Origin: Deferrisoma camini S3R1
Lineage (GTDB): Bacteria; Desulfobacterota; Deferrisomatia; Deferrisomatales; Deferrisomataceae
Direction of reading: 5' to 3'
Length of the DNA: 64,000 bases
NCBI RefSeq assembly: GCF_000526155.1
Contig: NZ_JAFN01000001.1
Span: forward strand, 3,846,264 to 3,910,263
The notes under the pieces were generated by a model that searched no databases, was not told where the DNA came from, and was given only the letters and a program-made list of their open reading frames with translations. Both the position numbers and the translations under genes were made by a program. Shown one piece after another: positions 50,437-59,900 of the stretch (the stretch's first letter is position 1; each line of letters starts with the position of its first letter).

Positions 50437-50937
50437 ATGACCGACATCCCCCTGGACGATTTCGAGAAGAGGCTGGAGCGGTTGGTGGGCGGCAGGGTCC
50501 GGGGGAGGGAGCCGGACGCCCTGGACCGGGCCCTGTCGGCGTTCTACCGGGGCGCCTACCGCCGTTGCCTGGACGCCCTGGCCCGGGCGGAGCCCGGCCC
50601 CCGGGTCTCGGCGCTTCGGGAGGCCGCCTCGGCCCTGCTGGCCGGACGGCCCCAGCTCGGGGTGCGTCCCTGCTTCGAGGCCCTGCGGCAGGGCGCCTCA
50701 GGGCCGGATCTGTACGCCGTGCTGGTGACCCTGCTCCTGGCCGCGGGGGACCGGGCCCGGGCCCACCGGGTGCTCCGGGAGGGCCTGCGCCGGGCCCCGG
50801 GCCATCCGGTGCTGCGGCGACAGATGGAGGCGATGGGGGTGCGAAAGCCCCCGGTCGTTGGGTTCCTGCCCCGGTCCCACCCCGTCAACCGTTGGCTGGG
50901 CCGGGTGCGGCACCGGTACCGGGGCGCGAACGCCTGA
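50437..50937 (+). CDS. TPR-like helical protein of unknown function
   Basis: 166 residues, predicted soluble and helical, with repeated A/L/R helix pairs resembling tetratricopeptide repeats: DRALSAFYRGAYRRCLDALARAEPG, LYAVLVTLLLAAGDRARAHRVLREGLRRAPGHPVL. It ends in a basic tail (NRWLGRVRHRYRG). There is no catalytic motif. The ATG follows AAGGGGAGCTCCC, 58 bp after glnB. A scaffold or peptidoglycan/secretion accessory role is possible but unsupported. Confidence 0.65.
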   Translation: MTDIPLDDFEKRLERLVGGRVRGREPDALDRALSAFYRGAYRRCLDALARAEPGPRVSALREAASALLAGRPQLGVRPCFEALRQGASGPDLYAVLVTLLLAAGDRARAHRVLREGLRRAPGHPVLRRQMEAMGVRKPPVVGFLPRSHPVNRWLGRVRHRYRGANA

Positions 50938-51091
50938 CGGGGCCCTCAAGTTCCGGCGGCTGCCGGCCGTAAGGAGACCGTGCCGGGGGAAAAGGGGGGC
51001 GTGCACCCCGGGGGGGGCGCTGCCCGGCGGCCGAGCCCCCTCCCCCCGAGGCCCCGAACGAGCCCGAGCCCCGCGAGGTGTCCTGTCCACC

Positions 51092-52225
51092 ATGAAGATC
51101 CTGTTGATCGACGACGAGCCGTCGGTGCGCGAGACCCTCGGCGAGCACCTGGAGGAGGAGGGACATCAGGTCCGCACCGTCGGCGGGGGGGAGGCCGGCC
51201 TGTTCCTTCTGGAGGAGAGCCCGGCCGATCTGGTGATCACCGACCTCAAGATGCCCGGCATCTCCGGCCTCGAGGTGCTGCGAAGGGTGCGGGAGCGGTG
51301 GCCCGCCACCGAGGTGGTGCTGATCACCGGGTACGGCACCATCGACGACGCGGTGGAGGCCCTGAGGGAGGGCGCCTACGACTTCCTGCTGAAGCCGGTC
51401 CGCCTGGCCCAGCTCGATCTGGTGATCCGCCACTGCGACGAGCGCATCCGGTTCGCCCGGGACAACCGGGAGCTGCGGCGGGTGGTGGAGGAGCTCCGCA
51501 AGCTCAACGAGCGGCGCGAGAAGTTCATCGCCATCGCGAACCACGAGCTGCGCACCCCCACCACCGTGGCCGCGGGCCTGGTGTCGCTGCTGTCGGCCCG
51601 GGCGGGGGAGCTTCCGGAGGAGGTCCGGGGGTTCGTGAGCGGGGCCGACCGGGCCCTGCGGCGGCTCAAGGAGGTGGTGGAGGATCTGGGCGACCTGGCC
51701 GCGGCCCAGGGCAAGGGCATCCCGGTACGCCCCGTGGCCGAGCCCCTGGCCGCCGTCGGGCGGGCGGTGGTCGACCTGTGCGACCTGTACCGCGAGCTTC
51801 GGTCCCTGGAGATCTCGGTCCGGGTGCCGGACCCTGCGGGGGGAGCGGTGGTGCTGGACCTGCGGAAATGGACCCGGGCCGCCGGGGCTCTGATCCAGAA
51901 CGCGGTGAAGTTCACGCCCGACGGCGGCCGCGTGGAGGTGGGGCTGACCCCCGACCGGGACGACCTGATCCTCGAGGTGGCCGACACGGGCGTGGGGATC
52001 GCCCCGGAGGATGCCGAGACGATCTTCGACCCGTTCTACGAGGCCGGGGACGTGCGCCACCACCGCAGCTCCTCCCACGAGTTCGGGGGCGGGGGGCTCG
52101 GGGTGGGGCTGCCCCTGGCCCGGGCGATCGCGGCCGCCCACGGCGGCACCGTGTCCTACCGGCCCCGGCCCGGCGGCGGCAGCGTGTTCGTGCTGAGGGT
52201 TCCCCGGGCCGGGCCGGTTCGCTGA
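51092..52225 (+). CDS. Response-regulator-fused histidine kinase
   Basis: 377 residues: a receiver at 1-120 (ILLIDDEPSVRETL, DLVITDLKMPGISGLEVL, phospho-acceptor in ITDL), a coiled coil, HisKA with the active His in AIANHELRTPTTVAAGLVSLL, and HATPase (LIQNAVKFTPDGG, DTGVGIAPED, GGGLGVGLPLARAIA). It is soluble. The ATG at 51092 is supported by the canonical receiver start. It heads a same-strand run of five signalling genes and is separated from the next by a 294-bp gap holding short repeats. Confidence 0.92.
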   Translation: MKILLIDDEPSVRETLGEHLEEEGHQVRTVGGGEAGLFLLEESPADLVITDLKMPGISGLEVLRRVRERWPATEVVLITGYGTIDDAVEALREGAYDFLLKPVRLAQLDLVIRHCDERIRFARDNRELRRVVEELRKLNERREKFIAIANHELRTPTTVAAGLVSLLSARAGELPEEVRGFVSGADRALRRLKEVVEDLGDLAAAQGKGIPVRPVAEPLAAVGRAVVDLCDLYRELRSLEISVRVPDPAGGAVVLDLRKWTRAAGALIQNAVKFTPDGGRVEVGLTPDRDDLILEVADTGVGIAPEDAETIFDPFYEAGDVRHHRSSSHEFGGGGLGVGLPLARAIAAAHGGTVSYRPRPGGGSVFVLRVPRAGPVR

Positions 52226-52253
52226 CCCCGAGCCCACTTTACCGTGTAATTTC

Positions 52254-52295
52254 CGCTAGGGCGCTAGGAGGTCAGGACGCTGGGAGGCTTGAGAA
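52254..52295. repeat. Degenerate CTAGG/CTGGGAGG tandem repeat
   Basis: GCTAGGGCGCTAGGAGG followed by GACGCTGGGAGGCTTGAG, similar in character to the octamer repeats at 6370 and 7636. The GGGAGG here can pair with CCTCCC downstream across an 8-base loop. It lies in the 294-bp gap before the next kinase gene. Confidence 0.4.
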
Positions 52296-52519
52296 CCTCC
52301 CGGATTTCCACATCTTCTAGGCATTCCCATGCCTCTTCGCCTCCACCTCATGGTCCGTCGCAGCTACCCGGTTCAGGGAAAGTTACTCTCCCCGTCGTAG
52401 GGCCCCCCAAGGTCGAAGGGGGCTTCCCCCTTTCTTCCTCGCGTCTCCCCTCAAGCGCAGGTCCCCCCCTGCCGAAAGGGGATCCGGTGATGTACCGAGA
52501 TCCCACACCGGAGGGGCAC

Positions 52520-54556
52520 ATGGCATCCCAGAACGTTCCGAACTCCGGCCGGGACCCCACGGTCCTGGTCGTCGACGACGAGCCGAGCATCGTAACGATC
52601 TGCCGGGGGTTCCTGGAGCCCGCGGGCTATCGGGTGGTCGGCGCGGGAAGCGCGGCCGAGGCCCGCCGGCTGCTCGAGGCCGAGCCCGTGGACGTGGTCG
52701 TGTGCGACCACGCCATGCCCGAGACCACGGGCGTGGACCTGCTGGCCGAGGTCCGGGACCGTTGGCCCGGGGTGGTGCGGATCCTCTACACCGGCGTGGT
52801 GGATCCCCGGATCGCGGAGGAGGCCACCACCCGGGCCGAGGTGTTCCGGTTCCTGGTCAAACCGTTCCCCGCCCCGGTTCTGCGCAACGCGGTGGACCAG
52901 GCCCTGGCCTACCGGCGGCTGGTCCAGGAGAACGAGGCGTTCCGGAACGAGCTGGAACGGATGGTGCAGGACCAGTCCCGTGAGCTCGCGCGCACCAGCG
53001 CGTTCCTGGAGAGCCTGCTCGACGCCCTGCCGGCCGGGGTGCTGGCCGTGGACGCCGAGGGGACCGTCACCCGGGCCAACCGCACGGCGGCGACGATCCT
53101 AGGGATGGAGCAGGACCGACTGGTGGGCGCCCGCGCCGAGGAGGTGGGGGTGCCCTGTCGGGGCAGCGGCTGCGCGATCGCCGAGGGAGGGGGGGCCCGG
53201 TGCCGGAACCGGGAGCTCGAGGTGCGCGACCGGTGGGGGCTCCGGCGTCAGCTCCTGTGGTCATGCGAGGAGGTCCGGATCGACGATGGAGGGTCCGGGT
53301 GCGTGGCCTCGTTCATCGACGTCACCGAGAAGAAGGACCTGGAGATCCGGGTGTTCCAGGCCAAGCAGGAGATCGAGGCGGTGTTCGACTCGATCACCGA
53401 TCCCACGGCCGTGGTGGGGCGTGGCGGCCGGATCTCCCGCGCCAACCGGGCCTTCTCCCACATGGTCAAGCGGCCGTTCGAGGACCTGCTGGGCCACGTC
53501 CTGGCCGAGGTGGGCGCGCCCGGGGCCCCGGACCGGGTGGGGGCCCTGGTGGAGGAGGTGTTCGCAACGGGCGAGCCGGCCCAGGCCGAGTACCACGACC
53601 GGGCGGGCGCCATCTTCCAGATCCGGCTGTTTCCCATTTTCAAGCGGGGCCGGGTGGAGCAGGTGGTGATCCGGTACCAGGACATCACGGCCGAGCGGGA
53701 GCTGGAACACCGGCTGGCCCAGAGCGAAAAGATGGCGAGCGTGGGCCAGCTGGCCGCGGGCATCGCCCACGAGATCAACAACCCGGTGGGCTTCATCCTC
53801 TCCAACCTGAACCGGCTGGCCGAGTACGCCTCCGATCTGGACCGGTTCGGCCGCTGCTCCTCCGAGCTGGCCGCTTCGGCCCTGGACGGCCGGATGGATC
53901 CCCGGGAGGCGTGGGAGGCCTACCTGCGGGCCCGGCAGGAGGCCGACCTGGACTTCCTGTTGGAGGATGTGACCGAGATCGTGACCGACTGCCGGGAGGG
54001 GGCGGAGCGGATTCGCAAGATCGTGACCGACCTCAAGACGTTCAGCCATCCTGGTGGGGACGACTGGGAGTACGCCGACCTCAACCGGTGCCTGGAGAGC
54101 ACCCTCAACATCGCCTGGAACGAGCTCAAGTACGACTGCGACGTGGAGCGGGAGTTCGGGGACCTGCCCCAGGTGCTGTGCCGGCCCCAGCAGCTCAATC
54201 AGGTGTTCCTGAACCTCCTGGTGAACGCGGCCCACGCCGTGAAGGAGAAGGGGCAGGGCCGCGGCAGGGTCCGGGTGGCGACCCGGCAGGAGGGCGACCG
54301 GGTCGTGGTGGAGGTCTCGGACACCGGGGTGGGCATCCCCCCCGAGCACCTGAGGAAGATCTTCGACCCGTTCTTCACCACCAAGCCGGTGGGCAAGGGC
54401 ACCGGCCTTGGGCTGCACCTGGCCGCGGGCATCGTCCGCGCCCACGGCGGGGAGATCCAGGTGGAGAGCACCCCGGGCGAGGGCAGCACGTTCCGGGTGG
54501 TGCTGCCCCTGATGCCGCCCGGGGCCGAGGAGCGAGGGGGACGCGATGACGTGTGA
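52520..54556 (+). CDS. Receiver-PAS-PAS histidine kinase
   Basis: About 678 residues. An N-terminal receiver (VLVVDDEPSIVTICRGFL, VVVCDHAMPETTG) is followed by two PAS domains (LLDALPAGVLAVDAEGTVTRAN with a Cys-containing CRGSGCAI loop; VFDSITDPTAVVGRGGRISRAN). HisKA (LAAGIAHEINNPVGFILSNL) and HATPase (NLLVNAAHAVKEKG, DTGVGIPPE, GKGTGLGLHLAAGIV) complete it. Soluble. The ATG at 52520 follows GGAGGGGCAC; ATG 52490 in the same frame also has an upstream AAGGGGA. It overlaps the next gene by 11 bp. The DHAMP-type receivers of this and the next two genes point to one co-operating set. Confidence 0.92.
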   Translation: MASQNVPNSGRDPTVLVVDDEPSIVTICRGFLEPAGYRVVGAGSAAEARRLLEAEPVDVVVCDHAMPETTGVDLLAEVRDRWPGVVRILYTGVVDPRIAEEATTRAEVFRFLVKPFPAPVLRNAVDQALAYRRLVQENEAFRNELERMVQDQSRELARTSAFLESLLDALPAGVLAVDAEGTVTRANRTAATILGMEQDRLVGARAEEVGVPCRGSGCAIAEGGGARCRNRELEVRDRWGLRRQLLWSCEEVRIDDGGSGCVASFIDVTEKKDLEIRVFQAKQEIEAVFDSITDPTAVVGRGGRISRANRAFSHMVKRPFEDLLGHVLAEVGAPGAPDRVGALVEEVFATGEPAQAEYHDRAGAIFQIRLFPIFKRGRVEQVVIRYQDITAERELEHRLAQSEKMASVGQLAAGIAHEINNPVGFILSNLNRLAEYASDLDRFGRCSSELAASALDGRMDPREAWEAYLRARQEADLDFLLEDVTEIVTDCREGAERIRKIVTDLKTFSHPGGDDWEYADLNRCLESTLNIAWNELKYDCDVEREFGDLPQVLCRPQQLNQVFLNLLVNAAHAVKEKGQGRGRVRVATRQEGDRVVVEVSDTGVGIPPEHLRKIFDPFFTTKPVGKGTGLGLHLAAGIVRAHGGEIQVESTPGEGSTFRVVLPLMPPGAEERGGRDDV

Positions 54557-55271
54557 GGCCGACCGACCCCGTATCCTGTTCGTGGACGACGAGGAGAACG
54601 TGCTCCGGGCGTTGCGCCGCCTGTTCCGCAGGGAGCCGTGGACCTTGGGGTTCGCCCGCTCGGGGGCCGAGGCCCTGGAGGTGTTCGAGCGTGACGGCCC
54701 CTACGACGTGGTGGTCTCCGACCAGCGGATGCCGGGGATGACGGGGGTGGAGCTCCTCCGGCGGCTGCGAGCCGTGCGGCCCCAGTGCGTACGGATCGTG
54801 CTCTCCGGCCACACGGACGTGAACGCCGTGATCGAGGCGGTCAACGAGGGGGCGATCTACAAGTTCCTGACCAAGCCCTGGGACGACGAGGTGCTGCGGA
54901 CCTCCGTGGCCGAGGCGGCCGAAGGGGTGGCTCTGCGGCGCCAGAACGAGGTGCTCCGGGCGCGGGTCGAGGCCCAGAACGCCGAGCTCGCGGCCATCAA
55001 CCGGTGCCTGGAGCTGACGATCCGCGAGGGGCTCGAGGCCCGCAGCGCCGGGCTGGCCTGCGCCCTCTTGGAGATGGCGCCGGCGGCCCTTGTGGCGGTG
55101 GGGGCCGACGGCACCGTTGCCCTGGCCAACCGCGCGGCGCGGGAGCGCTTGGGCGATGGGGCCCGGCTGGGAGCCCCGTGGCGGGCCCCCGACGGGGTCC
55201 GGGTGGCGGCGTCCGCCGAGGTGGAGGCCCCGGGGTGGCAGGGAACGGTGTTCCTCATCGGGGAGGCGTGA
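54546..55271 (+). CDS. Response regulator with C-terminal PAS-like domain
   Basis: 241 residues: a receiver at 8-130 (ILFVDDEENVLRALRRLF, VVVSDQRMPGMTGVELL, IYKFLTKPWDDE), a coiled coil, and a short PAS-like end (ALLEMAPAALVAVGADGTVALANRAA). There is no enzymatic or DNA-binding output. The receiver is very like that of the next gene (SDQRMPGMTG, KPWDD), indicating tandem duplication. It overlaps the kinase upstream and ends 3 bp before the HD-GYP regulator, so the three proteins probably act in one pathway. Confidence 0.9.
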   Translation: MTCEADRPRILFVDDEENVLRALRRLFRREPWTLGFARSGAEALEVFERDGPYDVVVSDQRMPGMTGVELLRRLRAVRPQCVRIVLSGHTDVNAVIEAVNEGAIYKFLTKPWDDEVLRTSVAEAAEGVALRRQNEVLRARVEAQNAELAAINRCLELTIREGLEARSAGLACALLEMAPAALVAVGADGTVALANRAARERLGDGARLGAPWRAPDGVRVAASAEVEAPGWQGTVFLIGEA

Positions 55272-55274
55272 TCC

Positions 55275-56582
55275 ATGGCCCAGCACACCCTGTTGTTCGT
55301 GGACGACGAGGAGAACATCCTCAAGGCCCTCACCCGGCTCTTCCACCGGACCGACCACGAGGTCCTCACGGCCCGAAGCGGCCGGGAGGCGCTGGAGATC
55401 CTGGCGGATCGGCCCGTGTCCCTGATCCTGTCCGACCAGCGGATGCCCGGCATGACCGGCACCGAGCTCCTGGCCCGGGCCCGGGAGATCCGGCCCGAGG
55501 CGGTGCGGATCATCCTGACCGGGTACGCCGACGTGGCCGCGGCCATGGAGGCGATCAACGACGGCCGGGTGTACCGGTTCCTACCCAAGCCCTGGGACGA
55601 CCAGGCCCTGCTGGACGTGGTGGCCGAAGCCCTGGCCGAGCTGGACCTGAAGCGCGAGCACGCGGCCCTCCAGGAGCAGGTGCGCCGCCAGAACGAGGAG
55701 CTTCGGGAGCTCAACGCCACCTTGGAGCGGCGGGTGCGCGAGCGCACCAACGAGCTCCAGATGGCCCTGAAGATGTCGGAGGAGCTCAACGAGAGCCTGC
55801 GCAAACAGAACCTCGCCACCATCAAGGCGTTCGCGAGCCTCCTGGACCTGCGCAACCAGACCCTGGGGGCCCACTGCCGGCGGGTGGCCGGGCTGGTGCC
55901 CAAGGTGTGCGCCAGGCTCGGGGTGAGGGACAAGGAAACCGTGCAGGACGCCATCGTGGCCGCGCTGCTCCACGACATCGGAAAGATCGGTCTGCCCGAC
56001 GCGGTGCTCCTGAAGGAGCCGGCCCATCTGGGCTCGGCCGAGCGGGAGGAGGTGCGCAAGCACCCGGTCATCGGCGAGGGACAGATCCAGGTGATCGACG
56101 GGCTGGCGGGGGTGGCCCGGGCGGTGCGTCACCACCACGAGAACGTGGACGGCTCGGGGTTTCCGGACGGCCTGGCGGGCGACGAGATCCCGGTGGCCGC
56201 CCGCGTGATCCGGGTGGTCGACGCCTACGACCGTTTGACCCGCGGGGGGGTGCGCAAGGGCGCCGAGGAGCGGTTGGTGCTGGAGGCCATGGACCGCCAG
56301 GTGGGCCGGCATTTCGACGGGGCCGTGTTCAACGCCCTGCTCGACGTGCTCGAGGAACGCCGCGACGCCTACGACTCCACCCGGGAGCGCAAGGTGTCCC
56401 TGGACGAGCTGCGGGAAGGGATGGTTCTGTCCCGGGACCTGCGCACCCAGAGCGGAATCCTCCTGGTGCCCAAGGACGAGCCGATCCGGTCGTCGTACCT
56501 CGAGAAGATCCGCAACTTCCGTGAGCTCTATCCCACGGACCCCTACGCGTACGTGTACCGTACCCCCCCGGGCGGGGCCTGA
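55275..56582 (+). CDS. HD-GYP response regulator (RpfG-type c-di-GMP phosphodiesterase)
   Basis: 435 residues. A receiver at 5-125 (LLFVDDEENILKALTRLF, LILSDQRMPGMTGTELL, YRFLPKPWDDQ) and a coiled coil precede an HD-GYP domain: LLDLRNQTLGAHCRRVA, ALLHDIGKIGLPDAVLL, HHHENVDGSGFPDGL, VIRVVDAYDRLTRGG. The GYP motif reads GFP here, a tolerated change. It would hydrolyse c-di-GMP on phosphorylation by the upstream kinases. A C-terminal extension of about 70 residues (LDELREGMVLSRDLRTQSGILLVPKDEPI) matches the tail common in this class. Confidence 0.93.
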   Translation: MAQHTLLFVDDEENILKALTRLFHRTDHEVLTARSGREALEILADRPVSLILSDQRMPGMTGTELLARAREIRPEAVRIILTGYADVAAAMEAINDGRVYRFLPKPWDDQALLDVVAEALAELDLKREHAALQEQVRRQNEELRELNATLERRVRERTNELQMALKMSEELNESLRKQNLATIKAFASLLDLRNQTLGAHCRRVAGLVPKVCARLGVRDKETVQDAIVAALLHDIGKIGLPDAVLLKEPAHLGSAEREEVRKHPVIGEGQIQVIDGLAGVARAVRHHHENVDGSGFPDGLAGDEIPVAARVIRVVDAYDRLTRGGVRKGAEERLVLEAMDRQVGRHFDGAVFNALLDVLEERRDAYDSTRERKVSLDELREGMVLSRDLRTQSGILLVPKDEPIRSSYLEKIRNFRELYPTDPYAYVYRTPPGGA

Positions 56583-56623
56583 CGAGCGACCCTGGGGAGG
56601 AATGGGGCTTGCATTCCACCAAC

Positions 56624-56882
56624 TCGGCGGGGAAACGGGCCCGTTTCCCCGAAAGGCGGGGGCATGGGGCCTGCTTCCGGCCGCGCGCGAAGCCGGGCAT
56701 TGAGATTCGCCGCGCAGGCACGGGGCACCGGCGGTGGCTTCATGACAGTTCGGCGGGGCACGAACGAACTCACGGTGCGAACGTTGGAGGCGCTGCGCGG
56801 CGAGCCAAGGAGCCGCACGCGGCTCTCCAGCAGACCCCATGCCCCCCGAGCAGGGAGAAAAGGGCGCCTGTTTGTCCGCCGA
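56624..56882. repeat. 259-bp imperfect palindromic element
   Basis: Paired blocks nest around a centre near 56,753. TCGGCGGGGAAACGGG pairs with the block at 56863-56882, GGGGGCATGGGGCCTGCT (56658) with 56829-56846 (17 of 18), and TTCGCCGCGCAG (56706) with 56793-56804. GCACCG pairs with CGGTGC, and AGTTCG with CGAACT at the centre. The left arm also holds the perfect 22-bp palindrome GGGGAAACGGGC/CCGTTTCCCC (56629-56650). No gene is inside. It fills most of the 398-bp gap between two signalling genes; the rest of the gap shows no feature. Confidence 0.75.
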
Positions 56883-56980
56883 TCTGATGAGCACGGCGCC
56901 AGGGGGAGAACGCGCGTGCTCCCCCAGGGTGGGGGATAACGCCCACCCCTTCCCCCTCAACCGCTCGTGAGGAAGCGTTT

Positions 56981-59900
56981 TTGATCTTTCGACGGTCTCG
57001 GTCGTGGTGGGTGTGGGGGGGCGTCGTCCTGGTGCTGGCGGTGGCGGCCGGGGTGGGGACGTTTTTCTGGAAACGGGCCACCGAGCTCGAGGGGTACGAG
57101 GCCAGGGTCCGGGCCCGACTGGCCTCGGTGGCCGACGCCCGGAAGGCCTCGCTGCTGGCATGGCTGGCCGAGCGCCGGGCCGACGCCCAGGTGCTGGCCT
57201 GGGACCCCGACCTGGTGAACCTGTGCGTCGCGGAGACCTGCCCCAAGGGGGCGTCCCTGGCCCATCCGCGCCTCCACCTCACCAACCTGCGCCTGTTCGG
57301 GGGGGTGCTCGGCGCCTACCTGTTCACGCCGCAGGGGGATCTGCTGCTGGACGGGGAGGGCAGTGCGCCCCCCTACCCGGCGGTGCCGCCGGCGGTGCGC
57401 CGGGTGGCCCGAGAGCATCGGGTGCTGGTGCACGACCTCCATTTCGGCCCGGCCGGCGAGCCCATGATCGGCGTCCTGGCCCCGGTGTTCCGGCGGGCCG
57501 ACCCGGCCGATCGGCCTGCCGACGCCCCCGTTCTGGGGGTGGTGGGGGTGTATCTGGAAGCCCGCTCCACCCTGTTTCCCCTCCTGAGGACCGCGCCCGA
57601 CTCGACCGAGGTCGAGGTGTACCTGGTGCGGCGCCGCCCAAAGGGCGGCGCCGGGGCCGAGGTGATCCGGCCCGGGCCGGGGGACCCGGTGCGCTACACC
57701 GAGGCCCGGCCCGGCTCGGTGGTGGAGGCGGCCCTGGAGAGCCGGGAGATGGAGGGCTCGTTCCTGGGGCCGGGCGGCCATCGGGTGATCGCGGCGGTGC
57801 GGTGGATCTCCGAGGCCGGCTGGGGCCTCGTGGTGGCCAGCGATCGCGACGCAGCCCTGGCGCCCTGGCGGCGGACCGCCCGGTGGGAGGCGGCCGTGGC
57901 CGGTCTGGCGGTGCTGTGCGTGGGGCTGGCCTGGCTCGGGGCGTGGTGGGCCTGGGCCGGCCGGCGTCACAGGCATCTGTTGGAGGAGGTCCGCACCTCG
58001 GAGGAGCGGCTCCAGGCCCTGGCCAGGGGCTCGGAGGATGCGGTGTTCCTGAAGGACACCGAGGGCCGGTACGAGATGGTGAACCCCGTGGGCGCGCGCC
58101 TGCTGGGGGTGTCGCCCGAGGCCGCGGTGGGCCGGAGGCCCCGGGACTTCCTCCCCCCCGAGTCCGCGGCCATGGTGGAGGCCCACGACCGCGAGGTCCT
58201 GCGCACGGGCCGGCCGCTCCAGGGGGAGGAGGTCTTCCCCGTGGGCGGGGAGGACCGGGTGTTTTTGGCGTCCCGGATTCCGATCCGGGACGCGTCCGGG
58301 GTCATCCGGGGGGTGGCCGGGGTGCTCCGGGACATCACCGAGCGCAAGCGCTGGGAGACCGAGCTGGCCCGCCGGGCGCAACGGCTGGACGGGCTGTACC
58401 GGCTGGCCAGCCAGCTCACCCTGGCCCAGAACGAGGAAGACGTCCTCCACGCCGTGAGCGAGGGGGCGTTGGACGCGTTCGGCGCCACGGCCGCGACCCT
58501 GTACCGCCTCGACGAGGCCCGGGACCAGCTGTTCCTGGCCGCCGGCAAGAACCTGCCCCTGGCGTTCCGGAACCGGTTCGGCCGGATCCCCAGGGACCAC
58601 GGGGTGACCGGTCGGGTGCTCGAGGCCGAGACCGTGCTCGTGGTGGAGGACTACCCCGCCCACCCGGCGGCCGTGCCCGAGGCGGCGGACCTGCTCGGGG
58701 TCGGCGCGGCCGCTGCGGTGCCGTTGCGGGCCGAGGGACGCACCCTGGGGGTTCTGACCCTGGTGTTTCCCGCCGGCCGCACCTTCTCGGGAGACGATCG
58801 GGAGGCGCTGGAGACCCTGGGGCATATGGCCGGGGTGGCCCTGGAGCGGGTGGCCGCGCTCGAGGCGTTTCGGGCCGAGGCCCGGGTGCGGCGCCGGGCC
58901 GAGGAGCGGTTGCGCCGGCTCCACGAGGCCACGGCCGCGGTCACCGGTCCGGAGCTGTTCCGGGCCGTCGTCGCGGCCCTGGCCCGCGAGTTCGGGGCCC
59001 GGGCCGCGCTGTTGAGCCGGGTGAACCTCAACGAGGGGACGGGCGAGCCCCTGGCCGCAGTGGTGGGAGGGGCGCCCGTGGACCGGCCGGCCTTCACCCT
59101 GACCGACACCCCCTGTGGAGAGGTGGCCGCCCGCAACGATCTGGTGGTGTTCGAGCAAGGGCTCCGGGAGGCGTTTCCGGACAGCGAGTTCTTTCGCGAG
59201 CACGGCCTCGAGGCCTACGCCGGGTTCCCGGTGACCGACAGCGGAGGGCGGGTGATCGGCATCGTGTGCGTGTTCCACGACCGTCCCCTGAAGGTGGGGG
59301 AGGCCGAGCGAGAGTTGCTGGCGCTGTACGCCCGCCGGGTCGGGGGAGAGCTGGAGCGGCTCCGGACCGAGACCCGCCTGGCCGAGACCCGGCGCGCCCT
59401 GAGCACCCTGATCGACAACCTTCCCGGGGCGGCCTACCGGTGCGCGTGCGTGCCCTCGCGGGCTCCCGTGGAGTTCCTGAGCCCCGGGGCGACCCGGGTG
59501 TTCGGCGGCTCCGACCCCGTCGCGCTGGGCGATCCCAGCCGGGGGTTGGCCGAACCCGTGGTGCCCGAGGACCGGCCCCGGGTGTGGCGGGAGATCGTGG
59601 CCGCGGTGGCCAGGGGCGAGCCCTACGAGGTGGAGTACCGGGTTCAGGACGCCAGTGGCGGGCTGCGTTGGGTCCTGGACGTGGGCCGGGCCGTGGAAGG
59701 GTCGGCCGGCCGGCGCCTGGAGGGCATCCTGTTCGACGTCACGGAGCGAAGGGCCCTGGAGGCCCAGCTGACCTACAGCCAGCGCATGGAGGCCCTGGGC
59801 CGGCTTGCCGGCGGGGTGGCCCACGACTTCAACAACCTGCTTACGGCGGTGTCCGGCTACGCGGAGATGGTGGGCCGCCGGGTGCGGGGCGACGGGAAGG

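Noticed and set aside
52226-52519. Possible c-di-GMP (GEMM) riboswitch, suggested by nearby c-di-GMP genes
   Set aside because: The conserved ACGCAAAGCC core and receptor sequence are absent on both strands.
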